The notes under the pieces: model-generated
The model's input: only the letters and a program-made list of their open reading frames with translations
Database searches by the model: none
What the model was told of the DNA's origin: nothing
In this document: piece by piece, positions 41,305-49,543 of the stretch
How positions within the stretch are numbered: the stretch's first letter is position 1
Layout: each line of letters starts with the position of its first letter
Assembly (NCBI GenBank): GCA_016213735.1
Contig: JACQZU010000020.1
Span: 1 to 64,000, forward strand
Source of the DNA: Acidobacteriota bacterium
GTDB lineage: Bacteria; Acidobacteriota; Holophagae; Holophagales; Holophagaceae
Length of the DNA stretch: 64,000 nt
Direction of reading: 5' to 3'
Made by a program: the position numbers and the translations under genes

Positions 41305-41381
41305 GGTCCCTTAGCTCAGTTGGTTAGAGCATCTGACTCTTAATCAGAGGGTCCCCGGTTCGAGCCCGGGAGGGACCACCA
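41305..41381 (+). tRNA. tRNA-Lys (anticodon CTT)
   Basis: The acceptor GGTCCCT pairs with AGGGACC, followed by A73 and encoded CCA. The D-arm has AGCTCAGTTGGTTAGAGC. The anticodon stem CTGA/TCAG closes the loop containing CTCTTAA with CTT at 34-36. The T-arm is CCCGG-TTCGAGC-CCGGG. It reads AAG codons. A single tRNA stands here, 99 bases after the dehydrogenase. Confidence 0.97.
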
Positions 41382-41448
41382 GCGGGGCCGTCCAAGGTGG
41401 GCGGCCCTTGGTTATTTGATACGAATTTTCGATCAAGGGGAAAGAATC

Positions 41449-41519
41449 CACCGCCAAGACGCCAAGACACCAAGAAAAGGAAATCCAGTGCTCATGCAGT
41501 TCTTGGCGTCTTGGCGGTG
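41449..41519. repeat. 18-bp perfect inverted repeat after tRNA-Lys
   Basis: CACCGCCAAGACGCCAAG (41449-41466) and its exact reverse complement (41502-41519) flank 35 bases. The left arm continues ACACCAAGAAA, echoing the CCAAGA unit. The stem could end the tRNA transcript. The unit resembles short dispersed intergenic repeats; the CACAGA element at 2979-3071 has the same type of layout. 41382-41568 contains no gene. Confidence 0.6.
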
Positions 41520-41568
41520 AGTGTTGCCTTTTCGAAATATTGAACGCCCTCTGGAATGAGACCATTCC

Positions 41569-42006
41569 TCAGGGCTGCTTCTCCACCCGCAGCCAGGCGA
41601 CGTAGTCGGCGGGGGGAATGGGTTTGCCGGACTTGGGGCTGGGGCTGAGTCCTGCGAGCTGGATGCGGAAGCCCATGAATTCCCCGCTGCGGGGTTCCAG
41701 TCCGGTGTGCAGGCGGAGGAGCTTGGACGGGGCGTCGCAGCCCGGATAGCAGGGGGGGTCGGCCACCAGCTCGATTTCGGCGTCCCCGGCCCAGACGCAG
41801 TTCACGTCCACGGGGCAGCGGGAGTCCCCGGCCACCTTCGTGAAACTCAGGCGAAGGCCCCCGATGAGGGCGGTCTTCCCGAAGGGCAGGGGCACCGCGT
41901 CCGCCGGCGGCGCGGTGGTGTAGGCCGCGGCCGGCCCCGAGTGCCCAGCCCCCCCGCAGCCGGGAAAGAGGGCGAGGCTGAGAAGGATGGGGGAGCCACG
42001 GGCCAT
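41569..42006 (-). CDS. Small lipoprotein with DSRCP...CVWAG motif
   Basis: The protein has 145 residues. The N-terminus is hydrophobic and ends LALFPGCGG, a plausible though imperfect lipobox (Cys at about 17). The mature part contains GDSRCPVDVNCVWAGDAEIEL, a Cys-paired motif I have seen in many uncharacterised periplasmic proteins, and a closing YVAWLRVEK strand. A small beta-sandwich is likely. It is 101 bases after the polymerase stop on the same strand. No function is known. Confidence 0.7.
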   Translation of the reverse strand: MARGSPILLSLALFPGCGGAGHSGPAAAYTTAPPADAVPLPFGKTALIGGLRLSFTKVAGDSRCPVDVNCVWAGDAEIELVADPPCYPGCDAPSKLLRLHTGLEPRSGEFMGFRIQLAGLSPSPKSGKPIPPADYVAWLRVEKQP

Positions 42007-42107
42007 GGGGAGCTTCCCTTCGGTTTCCAGAAGGCAATGTACAGCGGTGGAGGGATTCCGCAATGGCCCGGGGGCCTCCCAGGCCCGGCTCTCCGTCAAG
42101 CTTCCCC

Positions 42108-45107
42108 CTATCCCAGCTCCAGCACATCCAGGCCGTCCTGGCGCACGCTGCGGCCCTGGACGCTGAGCACCTCCCCCACGCGGTAGGGGCGGGTGCGGCG
42201 GGCGAAGGCGTCGGGGAAGCACACCGCCTCGCAGAGGCCGGTCTCGTCCTCGAAGGTGACGAACTGCATGGGCTCGCCCTTCTCGGTGGGGACGACCTTC
42301 TCGGCCACCACGAGCGCCCAGAAGCGAAGCTGTCCGGGGGTTCCGCGCTTCGCTGCGCTGCGCGCATACCCCCGGGCCCCCGCGCCCGGGTCCAGCGAAG
42401 CTGTCCCCGGGCTTTCCCCCCGGTTCACGTCCGCCACCCGGTGGGGGCCGCCCCCGCGGCGCACCCGGGCCAGGGCGGCGGGGTGGATCTCCAGGGTGAG
42501 GTCCAGGGTCTCCAGCTCCAGGTCCGCGCGGTCGAAGGGGTCCGTGGGGCGGGGACGGATGCCCACGGGCACACCGCCCAGGCGCGCCCAGAGCAGCTTG
42601 GTGCGGTCCCCGTCCGGGGCGAAGGCGTCGAAGGCGCCGGCGGCGCAGAGGGCTTCCGCCGTGGGCACACTGAGCTTCACCCGGCCCAGCAGCTCGTCCA
42701 GGCTGGCGAAGGGGCCGTCCCGCTCCCGGGCTTCGAGGAGCGCCTCCACTTCCTCCCGCCTGGCGCCCTTCACCTGCATGAGGCCCACGCGCACCGCCAG
42801 CTCCCCCTCGGCGCGGAAGGGCCAGGCCGAGTGGTTGGCGTCGGGGCCCCGCACCGTGAGCCGGTGGCGCCGGGCGTCCCCCAGGTAGGCCACGGCGGGG
42901 TAGAAGCCGCCCTGGTTGGTGATGACGCTGGCGAAGAAGGCCGCCGGGTGGTGGGCCTTGATCCAGGCGCTCTCGAAGCTCACCTGGGCGTAGCTCGCGG
43001 AGTGGGGCTTGCAGAAGGAGTAGCCCCGGAAGGTGCGGATCATGTCCCAGGCCTCCTCCACAACTCCGGGCCGCACGCCCCGGGCCTCGCAGCCCCGGCG
43101 GAAGCGGGCCTCGAAGAGGGGCAGGCGGGCTTCGCAGCCGGGCTTGCCCAGGAGCTTGCGCAGCTGGTCCGCCTCGAAGTGGGTCCAGCCCGCCAGCTCC
43201 ACCCCCACCTTGATGACGTCCTCCTGGTACACCAGCACCCCGAAGCTCTCCGAGAGGAGGTTCGTGAACACGGGGTCGCTGGGGATGTAGACCTCCTCGC
43301 CCCGGCTGCGCTTCACGTAGCGGTCGATCCAGCGGTTGGCGGCCGGGCGGATGAGGCTGCTGTGGATCACCAGGGTCTCGAAGTCTCCCTTCTTCACCCG
43401 CTGCTGGAGCTGGCGGGTGGCGGGGCTCTCCACGTAGAAGACGCCGATGCTGTCGCCCCGGGCGAGCAGGGCCTGGGTGGCGGGGTCCCTGCGCGCGTGG
43501 GTCCCAGGATCCGGGGCCACCTTGCCCCCCAGGACGGCGTAGGCGTCCCGGATCACCGCCAGGCTGCGGTTCCCCAGCAGGTCCAGCTTCACCAGGCCGT
43601 AGTTCTCCACGCCGTCCTTGTCCCACTGGGTGATGGAGACGCCCTCCTTGGCGGGGGCGGGGCGGAAGGCGGCGTGCTCCCACAGGGGCCCGGGCGTGAC
43701 GATGGTGCCGCCGGGGTGCACGGAGAACTGGCAGAAGTGGCCCCGCAGGGCCGCGGCCAGGCGCAGCACCTCGCCCCAGGCCCTGTTCTCGGAGGCCCGC
43801 TCCAGCCCGCCCTCCCAGCCGCGCACGTAGCGGGCCAGCTGCTTCAGCTCGTTCTCGGGGCGGCCGAAGGCCAGGGCCACCGCCCGCAGGGCGGCCTTGG
43901 ACTTGAAATACACGTGGTTGGAGACCATGGCCACCCGGTCCCGGCCGTAGCGCTGGAAGACCTTGAGGATCACCGCGTCCCGCTCGTCCCAGGCGAAGTC
44001 AATGTCCATGTCCGGCGGGTCCTGGCGCTCCTTCGTGAGGAAGCGCTCGAACATCAGGTGGGTGTCCACGGGGTCCACGTTGCTCAGGCCCAGGGCGTAG
44101 CTCACCAGGCTGGCGGCGCCGCTGCCGCGCCCGCAGATGCGCGTCACCTGGGCGGCCCGCACGATGTCCTGCACCAGGAGGAAGTAGCCCGCGAAGCCCT
44201 TCTCCCGGATGAGCTCCAACTCGCGCTCCATGCGGCTCTCGTGCTCGCCCCCGGGGGCCCCGTAGCGCTGCCGGAGGCCTTCCAGGACCCGTTCCCGCAG
44301 CACCGCGTCCAGGTCCGCGCCGTCCAGCCCCAGGGGCCGGGTGTTCACCCAGGCGCCCCAGTGGATGGACCAGCCGGAGATCCGCTCCAGCACCTCGGCG
44401 GTGGCCCGGGCCACCGCGGGCTCGGCGGCGGGGAAGCGCCGCTCCCAGGCCTCCCGGGGCACGGCGGCCTCCCGGGGGTCCCAGAGGGCTTCCGTGCGGG
44501 CCAGGGTGCCCTGGGTGGCGATGGCGCGCTTGAGGCGGTGCAGCTCCAGGCCCGCGGGGCTTCGGAAACGCAGGGCCTGGGGCGCCACCACCGGCAGCCC
44601 CGCCGCCAGGGCGCGCCGGGCCTCCTGGACCCGGCAGGGATGGGCCAGCAGGGCGGCGTAGCGGCCCTCCCGCAGCAGGGCGTCCAGGCCGTCCAGCTCC
44701 TCCGCCAGGAGGACGCAGCCATCGGGGGGTTCCTCGATCCGGCAGCTCTCCGGGACGGGTTCGCCCAGCCGCGCCGCCTCCGCATGGGCCTGGGAGCTGA
44801 GCAGGCGGTTCAGCGCGGCGTAGCCCGCGTCGCTGCAGGGCAGGGCGCCGACGGCCCGGCCCCGCCACGCGAAGCGGCAGCCCAGGTGGATGCGCAGGGT
44901 GTCCGAAGGGTCCGGCGCCAGGCCCTCCAGCTTCCGCGCCCGCCGCGGCCATTCCAGTTCCTCCCGCAGCTTGGGATAGCCCGAGAGATCCCGGTCCCAC
45001 AGCACCAGGTCCCCGTAGCCCAGGCAGCGCGCGAGCTTCAGCAACTGCTTCGCCGGATAGACCCCCTCCCCAATGGAGAAGTCGGAGATGCCGAGGGCGA
45101 AGGGCAT
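42108..45107 (-). CDS. DnaE-type DNA polymerase III alpha subunit with degenerate PHP domain
   Basis: This 999-residue C-family polymerase is the size of the error-prone DnaE2/ImuC or short DnaE class. The polymerase core is intact: CGRGSGAASLVSYALG, the catalytic pair in PPDMDIDFAWDERDAVI, VKLDLLGNRSLAVI with the third Asp, SFCKPHSASYAQVSFESAW, and helix-hairpin-helix and OB parts (FVTFEDETGLCEAV). The PHP domain has lost its metal ligands: where others read HxHSxxSxLDG it has LGISDFSIGEG, and the TDH strand is LWDRDLSG. About 33 residues before FWALVV are encoded by a REP-like repeat. No imuA or imuB is adjacent. Confidence 0.92.
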   Translation of the reverse strand: MPFALGISDFSIGEGVYPAKQLLKLARCLGYGDLVLWDRDLSGYPKLREELEWPRRARKLEGLAPDPSDTLRIHLGCRFAWRGRAVGALPCSDAGYAALNRLLSSQAHAEAARLGEPVPESCRIEEPPDGCVLLAEELDGLDALLREGRYAALLAHPCRVQEARRALAAGLPVVAPQALRFRSPAGLELHRLKRAIATQGTLARTEALWDPREAAVPREAWERRFPAAEPAVARATAEVLERISGWSIHWGAWVNTRPLGLDGADLDAVLRERVLEGLRQRYGAPGGEHESRMERELELIREKGFAGYFLLVQDIVRAAQVTRICGRGSGAASLVSYALGLSNVDPVDTHLMFERFLTKERQDPPDMDIDFAWDERDAVILKVFQRYGRDRVAMVSNHVYFKSKAALRAVALAFGRPENELKQLARYVRGWEGGLERASENRAWGEVLRLAAALRGHFCQFSVHPGGTIVTPGPLWEHAAFRPAPAKEGVSITQWDKDGVENYGLVKLDLLGNRSLAVIRDAYAVLGGKVAPDPGTHARRDPATQALLARGDSIGVFYVESPATRQLQQRVKKGDFETLVIHSSLIRPAANRWIDRYVKRSRGEEVYIPSDPVFTNLLSESFGVLVYQEDVIKVGVELAGWTHFEADQLRKLLGKPGCEARLPLFEARFRRGCEARGVRPGVVEEAWDMIRTFRGYSFCKPHSASYAQVSFESAWIKAHHPAAFFASVITNQGGFYPAVAYLGDARRHRLTVRGPDANHSAWPFRAEGELAVRVGLMQVKGARREEVEALLEARERDGPFASLDELLGRVKLSVPTAEALCAAGAFDAFAPDGDRTKLLWARLGGVPVGIRPRPTDPFDRADLELETLDLTLEIHPAALARVRRGGGPHRVADVNRGESPGTASLDPGAGARGYARSAAKRGTPGQLRFWALVVAEKVVPTEKGEPMQFVTFEDETGLCEAVCFPDAFARRTRPYRVGEVLSVQGRSVRQDGLDVLELG
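42333..42420 (+). repeat. REP-like palindrome inside the DnaE-type gene
   Basis: TCCGGGGG (42333-42340), a 28-base loop containing CGCTTCGCT, CCCCCGGG (42369-42376) and CCCCCGCGC (42377-42385) follow the same order as at 7510-7551. A second hairpin arm pair (GTCCCCGGGC and the preceding GCCCGGGTCC) continues to about 42415. It lies in frame in the minus-strand polymerase gene and adds a Gly/Ala/Arg-rich stretch before the OB fold without breaking it. Confidence 0.55.
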
Positions 45108-45245
45108 GGGGGAGGGGAGTTCGCGTTTCGGTTTGGGCCGGTGGGGGCGGTCGGGCGAAGCCCCGGTGGACCGGGGATCCGAGTATGGCGTAAAAAAAGC
45201 GAAAATCAAGATCACAGATGACCGGCCCCTGGAGCAGGAGACCCT

Positions 45246-45584
45246 TCAACGATTCCGCTTCGGTTTCGGCTTGGGCTTGGGCGGGGGCAGGTTCCTGGCC
45301 GTCGCGGCCGCCAGCGCGCTCAACCATTCCCCGTCGTCCCAGCGCTCCTCGGGGACCTGGACGTAAAGTTTCGCGCCGGGGTAGGGCGGTCCCATGGGGG
45401 CGCCGGGGAAGAGGCGGTCGGAGGCTTCGGTGGGCTTGAGGAAGAGCTGGTCGTCGGCCACCAAGGCGAAGACCTTGCCGTGGAGGTAGAGGGCGTACTC
45501 CCCGAACATCTTCCGGGCGCTCACGGGGCCGGCCTCCCGGAGCTGGTCCAGCAGGAAGTCCACGGTGCGCTGCTGGGTGGCCAT
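45246..45584 (-). CDS. TfoX N-terminal domain protein
   Basis: The protein has 112 residues. The TfoX-N pattern reads FLLDQLREAGPVSARKMFGEYALYLHGKVFALVADDQLFLKP at about 9-50, then PPYPGAKLYVQVPEERWDD. The tail is a Lys/Pro repeat (PPPKPKPKPKRNR), perhaps for nucleic-acid contact. TfoX/Sxy is tied to competence in gamma-proteobacteria, but stand-alone TfoX-N proteins are widespread with no proven role. It starts 4 bases after the VOC gene ends. Confidence 0.87.
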   Translation of the reverse strand: MATQQRTVDFLLDQLREAGPVSARKMFGEYALYLHGKVFALVADDQLFLKPTEASDRLFPGAPMGPPYPGAKLYVQVPEERWDDGEWLSALAAATARNLPPPKPKPKPKRNR

Positions 45585-45588
45585 GTTT

Positions 45589-46062
45589 TCACTCCCCCCG
45601 GTAGGCCCGTTCCAAGGCGGCCAGGTCCAGTTTGGCCATGCTCCAGACGGCGTGCAGGACCCGGGCCTTGGTGGCGGGGTCACTGCTCTGGAGCCATTCC
45701 CAGAGCACCCCTGGGACGATCTGCCAGGAGAGGCCGTAGCGGTCCCTGATCCAACCGCATTCCACCTCCCCGCCGCCTTCGGAAAGGGCGCTCCAGTAGT
45801 GGTCGATCTCCGCCTGGTTGGCGCAGTTCACCACGAAGGAGACCGCGGGGTTGAAGCGGTGCATCGGGCCGCCGTTGAGGGCGATGAAGTCCTGGCCGTC
45901 CAGGGTGAAGTCCACGGTCATCACGGCGCCGGGCGTCATGGGCGCGTCCTCGGGGAAGTGGTGCACCGCCTTCACCGCGGAGCGGGGGAAGACCGAGGCG
46001 TAGAAACGCGCCGCCTCCTCCGCCTGGGTGTCGAACCAGAGGAAGGGGGTGAGGCGCGGCAT
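45589..46062 (-). CDS. VOC-superfamily protein (PhnB / 3-demethylubiquinone-type)
   Basis: The protein has 157 residues. FLWFDTQAEEAARFYASVFPRS at the N-terminus, MTVDFTLDGQDFIALNGGP and SWQIVPGVLWEWLQ are the PhnB-like signatures. Members of this group are often labelled 3-demethylubiquinone methyltransferase, although they lack a SAM-binding fold. Function is unknown. It is in an operon with the TfoX-N gene. Confidence 0.88.
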   Translation of the reverse strand: MPRLTPFLWFDTQAEEAARFYASVFPRSAVKAVHHFPEDAPMTPGAVMTVDFTLDGQDFIALNGGPMHRFNPAVSFVVNCANQAEIDHYWSALSEGGGEVECGWIRDRYGLSWQIVPGVLWEWLQSSDPATKARVLHAVWSMAKLDLAALERAYRGE

Positions 46063-46147
46063 GGGGGCTCCGGAGAATGGGAGATGAAACCACGAAGGCC
46101 CCGGAGGGTCACCCCCACGGAAGATCGGCCTCCCGGGGAGTGGATCG

Positions 46148-47860
46148 CTACGAAAAGATCTTCCGGTCCCGGACCTTCCGGGGATCCGTGTAGTGTTCCT
46201 CCCACCACGGCTGCTCCCCGGCCTGCCTGGGCGGCCTCTTCAGGGAGAGTTCTTTCTTGGCCTGCTTCGATTCCGCCTGGGCGACGCGGAAGTGGTAGTG
46301 GTCGAAGATCCGCAGGGCCTCGACCATGAAGGAGGTGGCCACCTTGCGGTCGCGGATCAGCAGGAGGTTCTCCCCGTTGCTGGTGTCCGAGGCCCCGGAG
46401 AAGTTGTAGGAGCCCAGCCAGACCCGGGCGTCCGGGGTGTCGAAGTCCACCACCAGGAACTTGTGGTGCATCCGGATTCCGCCGCCCCCCGTGGGTTCCT
46501 TGGAGAAGGGAGCGGGCAGGTCCTTCCCCAGGGCCGCGGGATAGACCGGGGCGAGGTTCCCGTCGGGCTTCTGCAGCACCAGGCCGCCCACTTCGCGGTC
46601 GGAGATGCCGTACACGAAGATCCCCTCCTGGTCGGACACCTTCTGGATCGCGTCCAGGACGGGCCCGGGGGTCTGGTACAGGAAGGCCAGGGAGTAGAAC
46701 AGGGAAGAGCGGGTCTCCTCCGCCACGTCTCCCGCGACCACTTCCAGCTGCGCGTTGTCGGCCCCGTGGGGGGAGAAGGTGGCCCAGACTTCCAGGTCCT
46801 TCAGCCCGAGTTCGTGCCACTGGGCTGCTTCCGTGCCGCCGAAGGCCGCTGCGGAACCGTCCCAGTACGCCTCGAAGGCGTCCAGGAAGGGTTGGATCGC
46901 GCTGGGCCCGGTGAGGATCAGGGCGTGGTTGTTCTGCACGAAGAATCCCCGCCAACTCAGGTTGGTGGAGCCGCAGAGGGCCTTCTTCACCATGGGGCCG
47001 TCCACCACGATGGTCTTGTTGTGCTGGAGGCTCTTCATGTGCTGGCGCTTCACCTGGGCCTTGCCGGCCGAAGCTGCAAGGCGGGTGGCAGCCTGGCTTT
47101 CTGCAGAGCTGGCGGGCTTGTGGGTGCCGCTGTCGTCGATGATGATCTTCAGTCGGCTCCCCAGCCGCTCCAGGCGGGAGACGACCTCCGGATCGTTCAG
47201 GTCGTAGGCGACGACGCGAACCTGGGCCTTGGTGTCCCCCAGGGCCTCGTCCAGGAGCTCGAGGATCGCGCTCCGGGCCTCGAAACCCATCCAGGCCAGG
47301 GCCTCCTCGGCCTTCGGATGGCTGGGGCTGAATTCCAGACCTTCCTCGGCCTTGGGAGGCAGGAGGGCGGAGACGGGACCGGCCGATTCGAACCGGTCCA
47401 CGAAGGCCTGGGAGGAGACGAAGCCCCGGGTGAAGGCCACGTTGAGGCGGCCCGGGCAGGTCTCACGCTGGAGGGCCAGGGAAGCCTCCTGGGGCTCTCC
47501 GTAGGTCAGCTTGTCCTCCGGGTCCAGGAAGACCGGGGTCACCCGATAGGTGAAATCTCCTTCCAGGTCAGCGTTCCGGGGGAAATGCACCCACCGGAAC
47601 TTCTGGATCGGCGAAAGGCGGGTGGAACGGGGATCGGGTGGGCTGCCCTTCAGGGGAGGCTTGAATTGGAGCCGGTTCGGCAGGGGGAAGAAGGCTGCGC
47701 CCCCGGGTTCCTTGTACTCGATGGCGAAGCCCACGAATTCCTTGGGTGGCTTGCCCTTTTTCCAGTCCATGGCCAGCAGGGCCATCCCGTCGCCCCGGTG
47801 GATCTTGAGGGTGAAGGGGGCGGCCGTGTTCCGCCCCACCACTTGGAATTCCGTCCCCAT
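46148..47860 (-). CDS. Phospholipase D-like protein with two HxK motifs
   Basis: The 570-residue protein has no signal peptide. An N-terminal beta domain (about 1-130, FTLKIHRGDGMALLAMDW) resembles a fibronectin-like module. Two PLD half-sites follow: QHNKTIVVDG (about 278-287) with GSTNLSWRG, and MHHKFLVVDFDTPDARVWLGSYNFSG (about 475-500). Both HKD cores are intact, so activity is expected. Phosphodiesterase or nuclease use cannot be distinguished. The gene has an AT-rich upstream region with a palindrome (47933-47952). Confidence 0.88.
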   Translation of the reverse strand: MGTEFQVVGRNTAAPFTLKIHRGDGMALLAMDWKKGKPPKEFVGFAIEYKEPGGAAFFPLPNRLQFKPPLKGSPPDPRSTRLSPIQKFRWVHFPRNADLEGDFTYRVTPVFLDPEDKLTYGEPQEASLALQRETCPGRLNVAFTRGFVSSQAFVDRFESAGPVSALLPPKAEEGLEFSPSHPKAEEALAWMGFEARSAILELLDEALGDTKAQVRVVAYDLNDPEVVSRLERLGSRLKIIIDDSGTHKPASSAESQAATRLAASAGKAQVKRQHMKSLQHNKTIVVDGPMVKKALCGSTNLSWRGFFVQNNHALILTGPSAIQPFLDAFEAYWDGSAAAFGGTEAAQWHELGLKDLEVWATFSPHGADNAQLEVVAGDVAEETRSSLFYSLAFLYQTPGPVLDAIQKVSDQEGIFVYGISDREVGGLVLQKPDGNLAPVYPAALGKDLPAPFSKEPTGGGGIRMHHKFLVVDFDTPDARVWLGSYNFSGASDTSNGENLLLIRDRKVATSFMVEALRIFDHYHFRVAQAESKQAKKELSLKRPPRQAGEQPWWEEHYTDPRKVRDRKIFS

Positions 47861-47932
47861 GGCCTCCTCCTCCGGAACCGCCGGGTTTCCAGGGCCCAGG
47901 GTTCGGCAGCGAGGAAAAAATGGACCATTTCC

Positions 47933-47952
47933 AATTTGAATTCAATCAAATT
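47933..47952. promoter_or_regulatory. AT-rich palindrome upstream of the PLD-like gene
   Basis: AATTTGA and TCAAATT are exact inverted arms about a 6-base centre (ATTCAA). They lie within a 60-base AT-rich island (47912-47970) in otherwise GC-rich DNA, 73 bases before the PLD-like start codon and inside its expected promoter. This layout suits an operator or UP element; the binding factor is unknown. Confidence 0.4.
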
Positions 47953-48008
47953 ATTCCTAATGACTGATGGATTCCGGGGCGTGGCTCCTCCCGGGCCCGC
48001 GGTGATCT

Positions 48009-49409
48009 TCAGAATCCCTGCTGGCCCTCGGCGGCCTGCTCCATGTAGCCCTGGAAGGCCTTCATCACGAGGCCGTGCATCGCGGCCTGGGTGAAACGGT
48101 AGACCATCCAGGGCAGGGCGGGGTCGAAGTCGTGGATGGCCACCAGGGTGAAGCGGCCGTGCAGCAGGTCCCGGAACTCCAGGCGGGCCTCCCGCCGGCC
48201 CAGGGTGCCCGAAAGGAACCCGCCGGTGATGAAGTACATGCGCCGGTCCGGGGTGCTGTGGGAGGGCTGGAAGTCCAGGCGCAGCAGCCGCGGTCCCCAG
48301 GGCCGCTGGCGGATCGTCCAGGAACCGTCGGGATCCCGGACGGCGACGATGAAGGCCTTCATCAGCGTGCCCAGCCAGGCGAAGTAGCGGTCCGCCATCC
48401 ACTGGGCGTTTCGCCCTTCCGGGAGGTGCATCCGCTGGATGGAGCGCACCCGCCCCATCTCCCGGAGGCGGTCGTCGTCCAGGTGGCGGGTGGTCCCGGG
48501 GGACCCTGATCGCTGCGCCCGCACCGCGGCTTCGAGGGTCTGGCGGAAGGGCACCCACTGCGCGACCACCGCCTGCTGCACGGGGTTCTCCGTGCCCCGC
48601 TCGCCGGCGGAGAAGAGGTCCATGAGGTAGACCAGGAAGTCCGGATGGAGGCGCGGGCCCAGGGCCTGCATGAGGGTCCAGAAGGGCCCTTCGGGCAGGT
48701 TCCGCCAGCGCAGGAAGCGCGCCCTCCGCCCCAGGAGGGCCGCGGTGTCCTCCAGCAGACCCTTGAGGGTGACGGCCTCGGGTCCGAAGACGTCGAAGGT
48801 GCCGCCGTAGGATTCAGGATGGCCCACGCAGTGCCGCACGGCGGCCAGGAAGGCCTGGAGGGTGAGGGGATAGACGGGCGACTCGGCGTGGGCGGGCAGG
48901 GGGATGAGGGGCAGGCGGCGCACCACGTGGGCCAGGAGCTTGGTGAACTCCCCGCCGGGACCCAGCACCAGACCCGTGCGCAGCACCGTGAGGGGCACCC
49001 CGTGCCCCGCGAGCACCTCTTCCATCTCCCGCGCCCGCCGGGCGGTGGGCCGGTCGGGCCTCACCATGAGCACCGAGCGGCAGAGGATCTGCTTCACGCC
49101 GTTGCGGGCGGCGGCCCAGGCGAAGTTGTCCGCCACCAGGAGGTCCATGTCCTGGGTCTGGGCCTGGTCCAGGCGGGCCGAGGGGTCCCGGTTGTGCACC
49201 AGGTACACCGCCGCGTCCACCCCCTCCAGGGCCTCCCGCAGCTCCTTGCGGGAGAAGTGGTCGCAGGGCCGCACCTCGATGCCCTCCCGGGGGGCGTGGC
49301 GGGCCATGGAGCGGGTGAGGATGCGGATGTCCAGGGACGGGTCCAGGGCCTCCACCAGGGCGGCCCCGATGAAGCTGCCGGTGCCTGCGAGGGCGATGCG
49401 GAAGGCGAT
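48009..49409 (-). CDS. NAD(P)-binding Rossmann protein with DUF2867-like C-terminus, probable ATC start
   Basis: The protein has 466 residues. The N-terminal fold is FRIALAGTGSFIGAALVEAL (about 3-22), then HNRDPSARLDQAQ and VLRTGLVLGPGGEF, the atypical SDR pattern. The C-terminal third (about 300-466) resembles the DUF2867/SRPBCC group, with MYFITGGFLSGTLGRREARLEFR. No ATG, GTG or TTG starts the Rossmann strand. ATC at 49409-49407 lies 6 bases after GGAG and would give the usual short N-terminus. Distant in-frame TTG exists but adds about 30 residues without family character. Confidence 0.85.
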   Translation of the reverse strand: MAFRIALAGTGSFIGAALVEALDPSLDIRILTRSMARHAPREGIEVRPCDHFSRKELREALEGVDAAVYLVHNRDPSARLDQAQTQDMDLLVADNFAWAAARNGVKQILCRSVLMVRPDRPTARRAREMEEVLAGHGVPLTVLRTGLVLGPGGEFTKLLAHVVRRLPLIPLPAHAESPVYPLTLQAFLAAVRHCVGHPESYGGTFDVFGPEAVTLKGLLEDTAALLGRRARFLRWRNLPEGPFWTLMQALGPRLHPDFLVYLMDLFSAGERGTENPVQQAVVAQWVPFRQTLEAAVRAQRSGSPGTTRHLDDDRLREMGRVRSIQRMHLPEGRNAQWMADRYFAWLGTLMKAFIVAVRDPDGSWTIRQRPWGPRLLRLDFQPSHSTPDRRMYFITGGFLSGTLGRREARLEFRDLLHGRFTLVAIHDFDPALPWMVYRFTQAAMHGLVMKAFQGYMEQAAEGQQGF

Positions 49410-49543
49410 GGTGGACTCCGGGACGATTCGGCTGGGTGGACCTCTAGGGTAGTCCCCCGGGGAGGGGACTTGGATGCCCAAGGAGCCGGTCGGGCGTGGG
49501 TTCCGGTCCTGGCCCAGGGAGAGAGGGCCGTCGGAGCAAGGAC

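Noticed and set aside
42063-45221. A 1052-codon plus-strand frame opposite the DnaE-type gene
   Set aside because: His/Gly/Ala-rich antisense shadow; the minus strand has clear polymerase motifs.
45589-46062. 3-demethylubiquinone 3-methyltransferase as the function of the VOC protein
   Set aside because: The label comes from a misnamed family; no SAM-binding fold is present, so only VOC/PhnB-like is supported.
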